A stretch of DNA of 64,000 nt, from assembly GCF_003046295.1 (NCBI RefSeq), contig NZ_PZZN01000002.1, positions 558,001 through 622,000 on the forward strand. The letters are read 5' to 3'. This document shows positions 8,114 to 16,856 of this stretch, piece after piece. A model generated the notes under the pieces. The model saw only the letters and a list, made by a program, of their open reading frames with translations. It was not told where the DNA came from and made no database searches. How positions within the stretch are numbered: position 1 is the first letter of the stretch; each line of letters opens with the position of its first letter. A program made the translations under genes and the position numbers. Source of the DNA: Sphingomonas aerolata (GTDB lineage: Bacteria > Pseudomonadota > Alphaproteobacteria > Sphingomonadales > Sphingomonadaceae).

Positions 8114-9178
8114 ATGACGTCGCTGCCGGCTCCACAAGATGAACCGCTAACACACAAGGGGCTGGTCTACCCCTTAGGCCACCGCGAGCCCGAACCCGGT
8201 AACGTATTTCGCATCGCTCCCGGCGTTGACTGGGTACGCCTCAAAATTCCCGGTCCGCTGCGCCACGTGAACTGCTGGATGCTCGCCGACGGCGACGGCG
8301 ACGCGCTCGTTGATACGGGCATGAATACGCCGGAAGCTCGCGACGCGTGGACCGCAATCCTGGCAGGGCCGAAGTCGGGCGTCCGCATCACCCGCGTGAT
8401 CGGCACGCATTTTCATCCCGATCATATCGGCCTTGCTGGTTGGCTGTGCGAGGCGCACGACGCGGCCCTCGTCATGACCCGGGGCGAATGGCTGACCGCA
8501 CGAATGCTGGCCGCTGATGCCCGGGATGCCGTTCCTGCCGAAATGCTGGCATTCTGGCGCGGTGCGGGCTGGGACAGTACGCAGATCGCGCATGCCAGCG
8601 CGAAGGGGTGGGCGGGATTCCGCAAGATCATCACGCCGCTTCCCTTGGGTTACACGCGGATCACCGACGGTGACGTGTTGACGGTAGGGCGCGATGACTG
8701 GCGGGTCGTGATCGGGTCGGGCCACAGCCCAGAGCATGCATGCCTTCTCAACGAAGTATCGGGCATCCTGATTGCCGGGGATCAGGTTCTCCCCCGTATC
8801 AGCCCCAATATCTCTTTGGGCATCACCGAGCCGCATGCGGATCCGCTGGGCGAATGGTTTGCCGCGATCGCCCGGCTCAAGACATTGCCCGCAGATTTGC
8901 TGGTCCTGCCGGGGCATGGCGATCCGTTTACTGGTCTTCATACCAGGCTTGGCGCGATGGATCGTGAGCACCGCGAACGGCTCGACGAACTTGCTGCCTT
9001 TCTCGCCGAGCCGCGTCGTGCGGTCGAGTGTTTCGGGCGGTTGTTCCGGCGCGCGATCGGCCCCGATCTGCTCGGCATGGCAACGGGTGAAGCGCTCGCG
9101 CATCTGCGTCGGCTCGAGGTCGAGGGTCGCGCCGTTCGGGACAGTGTCGATGGCGTGTGGTGGTGGCGCGCAACGTGA
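8114..9178 (+). CDS. MBL-fold metallohydrolase
   Basis: A 354-residue metallo-beta-lactamase-fold hydrolase. The dinuclear zinc ligands are visible as THFHPDHIG (HxHxDH), GSGHSPEHACLL, LIAGDQVLP and LVLPGHGDPF. The C-terminal third (about 90 residues, beginning DREHRERLDELAAFL) resembles the winged-helix-like end found in LACTB2- and glyoxalase-II-type members that hydrolyse thioesters or nucleic acids. The substrate is unknown. The start at 8114 (MTSLPAPQDEP) is preferred to upstream in-frame codons, which encode an unconvincing leader. The gene stands between trcR and the dienelactone hydrolase gene. Confidence 0.85.
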   Translation: MTSLPAPQDEPLTHKGLVYPLGHREPEPGNVFRIAPGVDWVRLKIPGPLRHVNCWMLADGDGDALVDTGMNTPEARDAWTAILAGPKSGVRITRVIGTHFHPDHIGLAGWLCEAHDAALVMTRGEWLTARMLAADARDAVPAEMLAFWRGAGWDSTQIAHASAKGWAGFRKIITPLPLGYTRITDGDVLTVGRDDWRVVIGSGHSPEHACLLNEVSGILIAGDQVLPRISPNISLGITEPHADPLGEWFAAIARLKTLPADLLVLPGHGDPFTGLHTRLGAMDREHRERLDELAAFLAEPRRAVECFGRLFRRAIGPDLLGMATGEALAHLRRLEVEGRAVRDSVDGVWWWRAT

Positions 9179-9213
9179 GCTAGCATCAGATCAAAGCCGG
9201 CAGGAGAGGCCCC

Positions 9214-10083
9214 ATGTGCGACGAGCATACCGCAGACGATAACGAACACTATCTCGCCGCCATGTCGCGGCGCCAGTTCGGCGTGATGGCCGGGGCCGCA
9301 GGCCTCGCGATGCTGTTGCCCGTGCCGGCCGATGCGAAGCCGATCAGCGGACGCAACGTGTCGATCAAGACGCCCGATGGTCAGGCTGACGCCTATTTCG
9401 TCGCGCCGGCCACCGGGACTCATCCGGGCGTGCTTGTCTGGCCGGACGTCATGGGGCTGCGTCCAGCGTTTCGGCAGATGGCCGACCGGCTCGCGCAGTC
9501 AGGCTATGCCGTGCTGGTCGTCAATCAATTCTATCGTTCGACCAAGGCGCCGTTCCTTAGCCCCGGTGAATCCTACGACCAGCCGGCGGTCCGCGCGCGA
9601 ATTGCACCGTTTCGTGAAGCGCTTACGCCCGATGCTACGGTCCGAGACGCCAAATCCTTCACCGCGTTCCTTGATGCGCAACCGCAGGTGAATCGCAAGC
9701 GTGGTCTGGCGACCACCGGCTATTGCATGGGTGGGCCGATGGTGATCCGCACCGCTGCTGCGGTATCGGGGCGCATCCGCGCGGGGGCGACGTTCCACGG
9801 CGGGGGGTTCGTGACCGACACACCCGACAGCCCGCACCGGCTGATCCCTGCACTGAAAGGCAGCTATCTGATCGCGATAGCGGCGAACGACGATGCGCGC
9901 GCACCGACCGAGAAGGACGTGCTGCGGGCGGCCTTCGCGACAGCGAAGCGTCCGGCCGAAATCGAGGTCTATCCGCAAACGATGCACGGATGGTGTCCGC
10001 CCGACAGCAAGGTCTATAATGCGGTGCAGGCGGACCGCGCGTGGGGGCGTATGCTCGCGCTGTTCGAGACGGCTCTGGCGTAG
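9214..10083 (+). CDS. Dienelactone hydrolase family protein, Tat-exported
   Basis: A 289-residue alpha/beta hydrolase. The N-terminus has a twin-arginine motif SRRQFG followed by a hydrophobic stretch (VMAGAAGLAMLLPVPADA), so it should be exported folded by Tat. The catalytic triad matches the DLH family: the Cys nucleophile in GYCMGG, Asp in AANDDARAP, and His in QTMHGW. The fold start is VLVWPDVMGLRPAF. It hydrolyses an ester or lactone in the periplasm; the substrate is unknown. The start at 9214 has AGGAGAGG upstream. It begins 35 bases after the MBL-hydrolase stop and may be co-transcribed. Confidence 0.88.
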   Translation: MCDEHTADDNEHYLAAMSRRQFGVMAGAAGLAMLLPVPADAKPISGRNVSIKTPDGQADAYFVAPATGTHPGVLVWPDVMGLRPAFRQMADRLAQSGYAVLVVNQFYRSTKAPFLSPGESYDQPAVRARIAPFREALTPDATVRDAKSFTAFLDAQPQVNRKRGLATTGYCMGGPMVIRTAAAVSGRIRAGATFHGGGFVTDTPDSPHRLIPALKGSYLIAIAANDDARAPTEKDVLRAAFATAKRPAEIEVYPQTMHGWCPPDSKVYNAVQADRAWGRMLALFETALA

Positions 10084-10200
10084 GACACCTCGCCGCGTTG
10101 CTCGACGACGATGCCGCCTGGGCGCAAGGCGCGATGGCGCCTTGACGGCATGTCATCTCCATGAGACCATCGTTCACTCTATGTTCCAAGGGGGCGAGCC

Positions 10201-10818
10201 ATGACGTTGACGCTGTATTCGAATCCGATGTCGCGGGGGCGTATTGCTCGCTGGATGCTCGAGGAGACCGGGGCGGCTTACGATACGGTGATGCTCGATT
10301 ATGCGACGACGATGAAGGCGGCGCCGTATCTTTCGGTTAATCCGATGGGCAAGGTGCCCGCTATCGTCCATGACGGCCACGTCGTTACCGAATGCGGCGC
10401 GATCTGCGCCTATCTGGCCGACGCCGTGCCCGAGGCGCAATTGGAGCCGACGGCTGACGAGCGGGCCGACTATTATCGATGGCTATTTTACGCGGCCGGG
10501 CCTCTGGAGGCGGCAATCACCAACCGATCGCTCGGCGTGGTCCCGACCGAGACGCAGCAGCGGATGGTCGGTTATGGAAGTTTCGAGGCCGCGATCGCCG
10601 GACTTGAGCATGCCGTTGCGGCGCATAGCTATATCGCGGGCGAACGCTTCACGGCAGCCGATGTCTATGTGGGTGCCCAGGTCATATGGGGATTACAGTT
10701 CGGCACGATGCCGAAGCTTGCAGCATTCGAGGCCTATGCCGCCCGCCTGACCGAACGCGCGGCCCATCGGCGGGCAGCAGCGCTGGATGATGACGCTATG
10801 GCCAAGATGGCGTCATGA
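10201..10818 (+). CDS. Glutathione S-transferase family protein
   Basis: A 205-residue GST. The thioredoxin-like N-domain shows MTLTLYSNPMSRGRIARWML, then VNPMGKVPAIVHDG (cis-Pro loop) and VVTECGAICAYLAD (glutathione gamma-glutamyl binding with E-C/S). The helical C-domain contains SYIAGERFTAADVYVGAQV, the conserved N-capping box. A Ser or Tyr in SNPMSRGR is the likely catalytic residue. It is cytoplasmic with unknown substrate. A GGGGGCGAGCC precedes the ATG. Confidence 0.88.
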   Translation: MTLTLYSNPMSRGRIARWMLEETGAAYDTVMLDYATTMKAAPYLSVNPMGKVPAIVHDGHVVTECGAICAYLADAVPEAQLEPTADERADYYRWLFYAAGPLEAAITNRSLGVVPTETQQRMVGYGSFEAAIAGLEHAVAAHSYIAGERFTAADVYVGAQVIWGLQFGTMPKLAAFEAYAARLTERAAHRRAAALDDDAMAKMAS

Positions 10819-10837
10819 AGTTGCGCTAGGAGGTCGA

Positions 10838-11020
10838 ATGCCCGATCAGGCGGCCTAGGACGCGAGCTAACCCGCCAGCGCCTGTGGCCCCATCGCGCGG
10901 GCATTCGTCAACTCGGCCACGTGCCCCCGCACTCCCAAGGCGATCGCCGCGTGGATCGACGATCAAAACGGCGAGCGCGCGCTTGTGTTGCTATCGCTCC
11001 TATGGTGGGCAAGCCTGAAG
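10838..11020 (+). pseudogene. Possible degraded small gene after the GST gene
   Basis: An ATG at 10838 has a strong AGGAGG upstream but reads only MPDQAA before TAG, with a second in-frame stop (TAA) four codons later. Past those stops the same frame reads like real protein: PIARAFVNSATCPRTPKAI, then AAWIDDQNGERALVLLSLL with a WW pair. This suggests a small cytoplasmic protein broken by nonsense mutations, or a chance frame in GC-rich DNA. No family was recognised, and the 3' limit is arbitrary because the frame runs into the helicase gene on the other strand. Confidence 0.3.
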
Positions 11021-11034
11021 TTAGTCTCTCGGCA

Positions 11035-12624
11035 TCACTCGTATCCGCCAATCACGGCATTCAGGAAGCTGGGGAAGGGGCCGTTCCACCCGTCAACCGG
11101 CGCGTCGGGCACGGTACTGCGGCGGGTGGCCCGCACGGGATCGACCTTTGGCTCAAGTGCCTGCTCGGGCATGGCGGTCGACGGTGCTGGCGGCACTGTC
11201 GGCACCGGGGCCGCGGCAGGACGTTCCGCGACCGGCGCGATGGGCATTGCCGGAGCAACACGGGGAAGCGCAGGCTGTGCGGCAGGGACCGGTTCGTCAA
11301 TCGGCGTCCGAGCCCAGCGCGATGGTTTCGGCGTCGCGGCGGGCAAGGGCGCTGCGATTTCGGCGGCCGCCATCACTGCGTCCTCGACGGCATGGGCAAC
11401 CACATCGGCACGCGGCACCCGCCGGGTCCGCGACCGTTCGCGCCGCGGTGGCAGCTCTTCATCGCTCTCGGTCGGCGCGGTAGCCGCCGGAGCCGGCGCT
11501 CTCGGCTCGGACAGCTTCAACCGCTCGATCGTCTGGCCCGTCAGCTTTTCGATATTCTGGATATTCTCGGAATCGTCGGGTGCGACGAAGGTATAGGCGG
11601 TGCCCGTCGCACCCGCACGGCCCGTGCGGCCGATCCGGTGGACATAATCGTCGGGATGCCAAGGCGCGTCATAGTTGAAGACGGTCGACACGCCCTTGAT
11701 GTCGAGACCACGCGCCGCGACGTCCGAGGCGACGAGGATCGTCACCGCACCGTTCTTGAACAGGTCCAGTTCGGCGAGGCGCTGGGGCTGCTCCATGTCG
11801 CCATGGATTTCGCCGGATTTGTAACCCGCCTGCTTCAACACCTTGTTGAGGTCGCGCACGGTCGTCTTGCGATTGCAGAAGATGATCGCGTTGGTGACCT
11901 CGTCCTGCGCCAGGATCCGGCGCAGTGTCTCGCGTTTCGCGGTCTGGCTGGCGACCGGGACCAGATACTGCTTGATATTGAGGTTGGTCGATGCAGGGCG
12001 CGAGACCTCGATCGTCTTGGGGTTCGAGAGAAACTTGTCCGCCAACTTCTTGATCGGCGGCGGCATCGTTGCCGAGAACAGCAGCGTCTGGCGCGACTTG
12101 GGCAGCTTGGTGCAGATTTCCTCGATGTCGGGGATGAACCCCATGTCGAGCATCCGGTCCGCCTCGTCGATGACCAGCAGCGAACAGCCGTTGAGCATGA
12201 TCTTGCCGCGGCCGAACAGGTCCATCAGCCGGCCCGGCGTCGCGATCAGGACGTCGACGCCCTTTTCGAGCGCGGCGAGCTGGTCGCCCATCGACACGCC
12301 GCCGATAAGCAGCGCCATCGAGAGATGCGAATTGACGCCGTATTTCTCGAAGTTCTCGGCAACCTGCGCAGCGAGTTCGCGGGTCGGCTCGAGGATCAGC
12401 GAGCGCGGCATTCTGGCGCGGCTGCGGCCATGGGCAAGAATGTCGATCATCGGCAGCACGAACGACGCGGTCTTGCCGGTGCCCGTCTGGGCGATGCCGA
12501 TGATGTCTCGCATCATCAGAACCGAAGGGATCGCGCCGGCCTGGATCGGCGTCGGCTCGGTATAGCCGGCGTCAGTGACCGCCTTCAGGAGTTCTTCGGA
12601 AAGGCCGAGATCGGCAAAGCTCAT
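11035..12624 (-). CDS. DEAD-box ATP-dependent RNA helicase (RhlE-like)
   Basis: A 529-residue DEAD-box helicase. Motifs appear in order: Q motif GYTEPTPIQAGAIP, motif I AQTGTGKT, Ia PTRELAAQ, GG, Ib TPGRLMD, II DEAD (VIDEADRMLDMG), III SAT, IV IIFCNRK, V ASDVAARGLD, and VI HRIGRTGRAG. These lie in the first 370 residues. The remaining 160 residues are low-complexity, with an Arg-rich patch (PPRRERSRTRR) and an Ala/Pro tail, a typical RNA-binding extension. It probably remodels ribosomal or messenger RNA in the cold or during ribosome assembly. The gene is monocistronic here. Confidence 0.93.
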   Translation of the reverse strand: MSFADLGLSEELLKAVTDAGYTEPTPIQAGAIPSVLMMRDIIGIAQTGTGKTASFVLPMIDILAHGRSRARMPRSLILEPTRELAAQVAENFEKYGVNSHLSMALLIGGVSMGDQLAALEKGVDVLIATPGRLMDLFGRGKIMLNGCSLLVIDEADRMLDMGFIPDIEEICTKLPKSRQTLLFSATMPPPIKKLADKFLSNPKTIEVSRPASTNLNIKQYLVPVASQTAKRETLRRILAQDEVTNAIIFCNRKTTVRDLNKVLKQAGYKSGEIHGDMEQPQRLAELDLFKNGAVTILVASDVAARGLDIKGVSTVFNYDAPWHPDDYVHRIGRTGRAGATGTAYTFVAPDDSENIQNIEKLTGQTIERLKLSEPRAPAPAATAPTESDEELPPRRERSRTRRVPRADVVAHAVEDAVMAAAEIAAPLPAATPKPSRWARTPIDEPVPAAQPALPRVAPAMPIAPVAERPAAAPVPTVPPAPSTAMPEQALEPKVDPVRATRRSTVPDAPVDGWNGPFPSFLNAVIGGYE

Positions 12625-12754
12625 TTATATGTCCGGGAAAAGGAGGGCGCGCATTATTCCCTCAAGCGCCCCGCCGCTCGCGGATTTCCAGCAAAATGTC
12701 AAGGAAAGCGGGTGGCGGCACGACGAAAGTCGCACATCACCCCTGCGGTCTTGT

Positions 12755-13228
12755 CTATTGTTTGAGCTTCAGCGTCTTGAAGTCATCGATTTCGCAGCGC
12801 GCGCCGGACCGCATGCGAATCGCGTCGCGATCGCGACATATCAGACCGTCACCGCTCGGCCGCAGGTAGAAGCCTGGATAATAGTCGAGTGGTTTGCAGT
12901 CGCCATCAAGCTTCGCGCGCAACCGCGTGCCGTCCTGCATGACGAGATCGACCGAGCCCGGCTGGCCGAGAAAGGCGCCTGCTATCTCCGCGACGGCGAC
13001 GCATTTGGGCCCCTTGCGCTCCTTCCACTCGCGCGGCTTCGACAAGGGCGCGCTACCGACGGGTTGGGCCGATCGCCGGAACATGCGGGGGACGCGGATG
13101 ATGATCCGCTCGTGGATCGAGACCTGCGTGATCTCGACGCGCGCGCGCGTCGGCACGGCGGGGTTCGCCACGGCCGCGAGGGGGGCGGTGAGGGCGAGGA
13201 GGGAGGCGGGAAGCGCAGGGTGAATCAT
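12755..13228 (-). CDS. Secreted protein of unknown function
   Basis: A 157-residue protein with an N-terminal signal peptide (MIHPALPASLLALTAPLAAVANPA). The start at 13228 is chosen because the signal peptide begins there; the frame extends upstream but only as antisense of the FAD-dehydrogenase gene. The mature part has four cysteines (KCVAV, DCKPLD, ICRDRD, RCEIDD), enough for two disulfides, and a basic middle (RVPRMFRRSAQ, KPREWKERKGPK). No family was recognised. It is divergent from the FAD-dehydrogenase gene with 66 bases between them. Confidence 0.65.
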   Translation of the reverse strand: MIHPALPASLLALTAPLAAVANPAVPTRARVEITQVSIHERIIIRVPRMFRRSAQPVGSAPLSKPREWKERKGPKCVAVAEIAGAFLGQPGSVDLVMQDGTRLRAKLDGDCKPLDYYPGFYLRPSGDGLICRDRDAIRMRSGARCEIDDFKTLKLKQ

Positions 13229-13294
13229 GATGTCGCTAAGCAGCGTTAACCGCGATCGTTGAACGGGAGGTGAATTGCGCTTAGCGGCGCAGTC

Positions 13295-14743
13295 ATGACG
13301 CCCGAACAGACACAGATGCTCGATGCGCTTGCCCCGCAGCTCGAGCGCAAGTCCATCGTCACCGATGCCGCCGATATCGCCCCCTGGCTGAACGACTGGC
13401 GGGGCCGGTTCCATGGTGCAGCCCCGCTGATGTTCGCTCCGTCGTCGGTTGCCGAGGTATCGGCGATCGCCCAGGCCGCGCTGGCGTTCCGCGTCCCGCT
13501 GGTACCGCAGGGCGGCAACACGTCGATGGTCGGCGGGGCGACGCCGCCCGCCGATGGCCGTGCCGCCCTGCTGTCGCTGCGCCGTCTCAACCGCATCCGG
13601 TCGATCGATGCCGAGGCCGGTCTCGCGGTGGTGGAGGCCGGCGCTATCCTCGCCGATCTCGACGACGCTGCGCAGGCGGTCGGCCAGCGCTTCCCGCTGA
13701 CGCTCGGCGCCCGCGGCAGCGCGACGATCGGCGGCCTGGTCTCGACCAATGCCGGCGGCACGCAGGTGCTTCGGTTCGGGACGATGCGCGGACTGGTCGC
13801 AGGGGTCGAGGCGGTGCTGCTCGACGGCAGCGTCCATGACGGCCTGTCTGCGCTGAAGAAGGACAATCGCGGCTATGACATCGACCAGCTGCTCGTCGGA
13901 TCCGAGGGGACGCTGGCGATCGTCACCGCAGCCACGTTGCGCCTCGTGCCAGCCGTGGCCGCACGCGCGGTCGCCTGGGTCGGGGTCTCCGGACCCGACA
14001 GCGCGCTTCGGCTGCTCCGCCGCTTGCAGGCGGCGACTGACCGTGTCGAAAGCTTCGAGATCCTGCCCCGCGAAACGCTAGCGGCAGCGGTCGCGCATCT
14101 CCCGGGGACGCGTGCGCCGCTCGACGGCGACCATGCCTGGCATGTCCTGATCGAGGCAACCGCACCGTCCATGGACGGCGAAACCCCCGCGGCGCTGCTC
14201 GAAAGGCTGCTGGGCGCCGCGCTGGAGGCAGGGCAGGTCGAGGACGCCGTGATCGCGGCCAGCGAGGCGCAGGCTGCAGCATTCTGGCGGATCCGTGATT
14301 CCCTGTCTGCGGCCGAACGTGCGCTCGGCCCCGCCACGCAGCATGACATCTCGGTCCCGGTCGAGACGATGCCGCGCTTCATGATCGATGCAGCGCGGGC
14401 CTGCGAGGTGCGGTTTCCTGGGACGCATGCCAGTGGATTCGGTCATCTGGGCGACGGCAATGTCCATTTTCACGTCCGCGCTCCGCAGGGCACCGATCCC
14501 GCGCGCTGGTATGCCGAGGATGCGCCGGTCGTAACACGCTTCGTCGACGATCTGGTCGTCGCGGCCGGAGGATCGATCTCCGCAGAGCACGGGATCGGCC
14601 AGATGAAGATCGGTGAGCTGGAGCGGTTGTCGTCGCCGGCACGGCTGACGATCCTGCGCGCGGTGAAGACCGCATTCGATCCGCACGGGCTGCTGAACCC
14701 CGGCAAGCTCGTCACGCTTGCACGGGCAGGCGTCACGCCATAG
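13295..14743 (+). CDS. FAD-linked D-2-hydroxyacid dehydrogenase (GlcD/D2HGDH-like)
   Basis: A 482-residue VAO/PCMH-type flavoprotein. The FAD domain shows PLVPQGGNTSMVGGATP (pyrophosphate loop), LGARGSATIGGLVSTNAGG and LLVGSEGTLAIVTAATLR. The C-terminal cap has the metal/substrate motif SGFGHLGDGNVHFH and SAEHGIGQMK, then NPGKL. These are the signatures of D-2-hydroxyglutarate or D-lactate dehydrogenases that oxidise a D-2-hydroxyacid and pass electrons to a flavoprotein or quinone. The exact substrate cannot be told. The sapC-like gene follows after about 60 bases. Confidence 0.9.
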   Translation: MTPEQTQMLDALAPQLERKSIVTDAADIAPWLNDWRGRFHGAAPLMFAPSSVAEVSAIAQAALAFRVPLVPQGGNTSMVGGATPPADGRAALLSLRRLNRIRSIDAEAGLAVVEAGAILADLDDAAQAVGQRFPLTLGARGSATIGGLVSTNAGGTQVLRFGTMRGLVAGVEAVLLDGSVHDGLSALKKDNRGYDIDQLLVGSEGTLAIVTAATLRLVPAVAARAVAWVGVSGPDSALRLLRRLQAATDRVESFEILPRETLAAAVAHLPGTRAPLDGDHAWHVLIEATAPSMDGETPAALLERLLGAALEAGQVEDAVIAASEAQAAAFWRIRDSLSAAERALGPATQHDISVPVETMPRFMIDAARACEVRFPGTHASGFGHLGDGNVHFHVRAPQGTDPARWYAEDAPVVTRFVDDLVVAAGGSISAEHGIGQMKIGELERLSSPARLTILRAVKTAFDPHGLLNPGKLVTLARAGVTP

Positions 14744-14804
14744 AGCCTCGCGCCAATCGCCGGCGTCCTGCCGCCCAGATCCTCTGACGAAACACTGGAG
14801 ATAC

Positions 14805-15575
14805 ATGATGGCCAGCGCACCGCAGCTTCCGCTCTTCTACAATGGCCTAGAGCCGCTTTCGAGCGACACGCACGCCGATTACAAGGTCCGCCCGCAGGAG
14901 AGCGCACCGTTCCTCGTCGGCCAGCATGCGATCCCGATCACCGTCGACGAATTCCCGCTGGTGCAGCGTCACATGCCGATCGTCTTCTCGGTCGGCGACG
15001 ATGCGATCCCGCTGGCGCTGATGGGCCTCAACGAGGGCGTCAACGTCTTCATCGGCGACGACGGCAAGCTGACCGAGAACACCTTCTACGTTCCCGCCTA
15101 TATCCGCCGCTATCCGTACATGCTCGCGCGGCTGCATCCCGATGCGCAGGAGCTGTCGCTCTGCTTCGATCCGACCTCCGATGCGCTCGGTGCGTTCGAC
15201 GAGGGCGACGCGCTGTTCGCGGATGGCGCGCCGACCGAGGTCACCAAGTCGATCCTGGCGTTCAACGAATCGTTCGAACAGGCCGGCGCACGCACGCAGA
15301 ACTTCATGAAGGAGCTGCGCGAACTCGGCCTGCTGATGGACGGCGAAGTCTCGATCCAGCCCGACGGTGCCGAGCAGCCCTTCGTCTATCGCGGGTTCCA
15401 GATGGTCAACGAGGAGAAGCTGATCGACCTGCGCGGCGATGCGCTGCGCAAGATCAGCAAATCGGGCATGCTGCCGCTGCTGTACGCCCACCTGTTCTCG
15501 CTTGCGCTGATGCGCGACATCTTCGCCCGCCAGGTCCAGCTCGGCAAGACGCCGCTGCCGCAGCTCGGCGGCTGA
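14805..15575 (+). CDS. SapC family protein
   Basis: A 256-residue SapC-family protein, named after a Campylobacter surface-layer gene cluster but of unproven function in alphaproteobacteria. Typical pieces are LPLFYNGLEPLSSDTHADYK, NEFPLV-type motif DEFPLVQRHMPIVFS, YVPAYIRRYPYMLARL, and LDLRGDAL-type ending KLIDLRGDALRKI with YAHLFSLALM. No signal peptide is seen. Two adjacent ATGs (14805 and 14808) follow GGAG at 14797-14800; the second has better spacing. In sphingomonads such genes often stand near TonB-receptor or tryptophan-halogenase loci, not seen here. Confidence 0.85.
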   Translation: MMASAPQLPLFYNGLEPLSSDTHADYKVRPQESAPFLVGQHAIPITVDEFPLVQRHMPIVFSVGDDAIPLALMGLNEGVNVFIGDDGKLTENTFYVPAYIRRYPYMLARLHPDAQELSLCFDPTSDALGAFDEGDALFADGAPTEVTKSILAFNESFEQAGARTQNFMKELRELGLLMDGEVSIQPDGAEQPFVYRGFQMVNEEKLIDLRGDALRKISKSGMLPLLYAHLFSLALMRDIFARQVQLGKTPLPQLGG

Positions 15576-15686
15576 TCCGTCCGCGCCGACCGATCGCAGC
15601 GCGGTCGGTCGGCGCACCAGATACCGCGCGCTCGCGCCGGGATCCCGGGCTGCGATCGTTGCGGCGCAGAATTTTTCGCGTCGGGG

Positions 15687-15715
15687 TTGAACCAAAATCC
15701 CGCTCGCCCATTTTA
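15687..15715 (+). promoter_or_regulatory. Sigma-32 (RpoH)-like promoter of a candidate small RNA
   Basis: TTGAA at 15687-15691 and CCCATTTTA at 15707-15715 are separated by 15 bases. This resembles the heat-shock sigma factor consensus (CTTGAA, 13-15 bases, CCCCATTTA) better than the housekeeping one. It faces the CCTCCTCCC-containing segment and terminator to its right. Confidence 0.5.
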
Positions 15716-15721
15716 GACCTG

Positions 15722-15827
15722 TACGGCACCGTGTCCCCCCCTTTCGCGGCGTCGTACGGCACGCTTCTAGCGTGCCTCCTCCCTGAACCTTGGCCACCTC
15801 GTGCTTCGCGCACGGGGTGGTTTTTTT
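15722..15827 (+). ncRNA. Candidate stress-induced small RNA with a CCUCCUCCC motif
   Basis: Between sapC and the N-formylglutamate amidohydrolase gene is a segment with every mark of a stand-alone small RNA: an RpoH-like promoter, a hairpin (15758-15764 with 15770-15776, loop TTCTA), the single-stranded motif CCTCCTCCC at 15775-15783, and an intrinsic terminator with seven T. Predicted length is about 105 nt. The motif is complementary to Shine-Dalgarno sequences and is the hallmark of the alphaproteobacterial CcsR/Cuckoo-type RNAs, which are RpoH-dependent in Rhodobacter. No convincing reading frame occupies the segment. Confidence 0.55.
15794..15827 (+). terminator. Intrinsic terminator of the candidate small RNA
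   Basis: An 11-bp stem (15794-15804 with 15810-15820, one G-U) with loop TTCGC is followed by seven T (15821-15827). It is 219 bases after the SapC stop, too far to be an obvious sapC terminator alone. Confidence 0.8.
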
Positions 15828-15880
15828 ATGTGCCGAGCTAGGGTCCCGCTGCGGGGGATCGGTGTCGCTAGCGCTGGCCC

Positions 15881-16780
15881 TTATTCGGCCGCTGCGGCCC
15901 GGGTGGTGGCCGATGCGCCCATGGCCAGCGCCTCGTTCGTCAAGGCCGTGAGAAGGGCCTTGAGCAGCCGCACCGTCGCATCTACGCCGGTGCCCAAGCC
16001 GTCGAACTGGCGATCGAGATAGAGCGACCGATCGAATTCGAGCTGAATCGCGTGGATCCCCGCAGTGGGGCGCGCGTGCCGTTCGAGGATATGCCCCCCG
16101 GCATAGGGCGCGTTGCGGGCAAAGGGCAGGCCTGTGTCCGCGATCTCGGTCTCGAGGCAGGCTAGGAAGCGCGGGTCGGCGCTGCGGCCGAAACGGTCCC
16201 CCAGCACGATGCGGGGCGGACTGCCGCCCGGTACGCCCGCCGCCGAGAGCGGCGGCATCGAATGGACGTCGAGGAGGATCGCGATCCCGAACTTCGCCTG
16301 CGCTGCAGCCAGCGCGTCGTGCACCGCGTCATGATAGGGGCGGTGGTCGTTGGCGATCCGGCTGGAGATGTCCGCGTCGGTAAACCGGCGCCGCCAGAGG
16401 TCGGGCGCGGCGGCTGCCCGACGCGGCACCAGGCCGAGGCCGCTTCGCAGCTTGGCGGAGGGTTGAGGCTGCGCCATCGGGTTCGCCCCCTCGTCCACGC
16501 GCGGATCACGTTCGGCCTCGCTGCGGTTCAGGTCGATCCAGGCGCGTGCCCGGGTCTGCACGATCATCGTCTCGACCGTCCGTGCCCGGGTGGCGACGAT
16601 GTCGATATGACGGTCCTCGAGCGCCACCACGGTGTCGAACGGGACACGCAACGCCTCGCGCAATGCGGGCGGATAATCGCGCCCGGCATGCGGTACCGAC
16701 ATCACCACCGGGCTGGCAGGCGGCAGGTCGCCGAAGCGCATGAACGAAGGAGACTGCATGCGGAAAAGCGTAGGGCGCAT
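15881..16780 (-). CDS. N-formylglutamate amidohydrolase family protein
   Basis: A protein of about 299 residues of the N-formylglutamate amidohydrolase family, zinc enzymes that release formate or act on related N-acyl amino acids. Visible motifs are VVMSVPHAGRDYPPAL, ALEDRHIDIVATRA, WIDLNRSEAERDPR, HRPYHDAVHDAL and LLDVHSMPPL. In histidine degradation the enzyme is HutG-type, but no hut genes are nearby. The start is uncertain: in-frame ATGs occur at 16780, 16759 and 16741, none with a strong ribosome site. It converges on the small-RNA terminator. Confidence 0.82.
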   Translation of the reverse strand: MRPTLFRMQSPSFMRFGDLPPASPVVMSVPHAGRDYPPALREALRVPFDTVVALEDRHIDIVATRARTVETMIVQTRARAWIDLNRSEAERDPRVDEGANPMAQPQPSAKLRSGLGLVPRRAAAAPDLWRRRFTDADISSRIANDHRPYHDAVHDALAAAQAKFGIAILLDVHSMPPLSAAGVPGGSPPRIVLGDRFGRSADPRFLACLETEIADTGLPFARNAPYAGGHILERHARPTAGIHAIQLEFDRSLYLDRQFDGLGTGVDATVRLLKALLTALTNEALAMGASATTRAAAAE

Positions 16781-16856
16781 TGCATGAACGGGCAAACGAT
16801 CTGGAAATCTTAACTGCTTATGGAGTAACGGACCGCTAAATCACGGGAATATATCG

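Noticed and set aside
12625..12754. Gene in the gap between the helicase and the secreted-protein gene
   Set aside because: Only 130 bases with no start, ribosome site and sensible frame together.
10921..12765. A 614-codon plus-strand open frame
   Set aside because: It lies opposite the DEAD-box helicase gene, is rich in Arg/Gly/Asp without any family motif, and is the usual antisense shadow of GC-rich coding DNA.
16796..16856. CtrA binding site before cpdR
   Set aside because: A TTAA is present, but the second half-site at the required spacing (TTAA-N7-TTAA) is missing.
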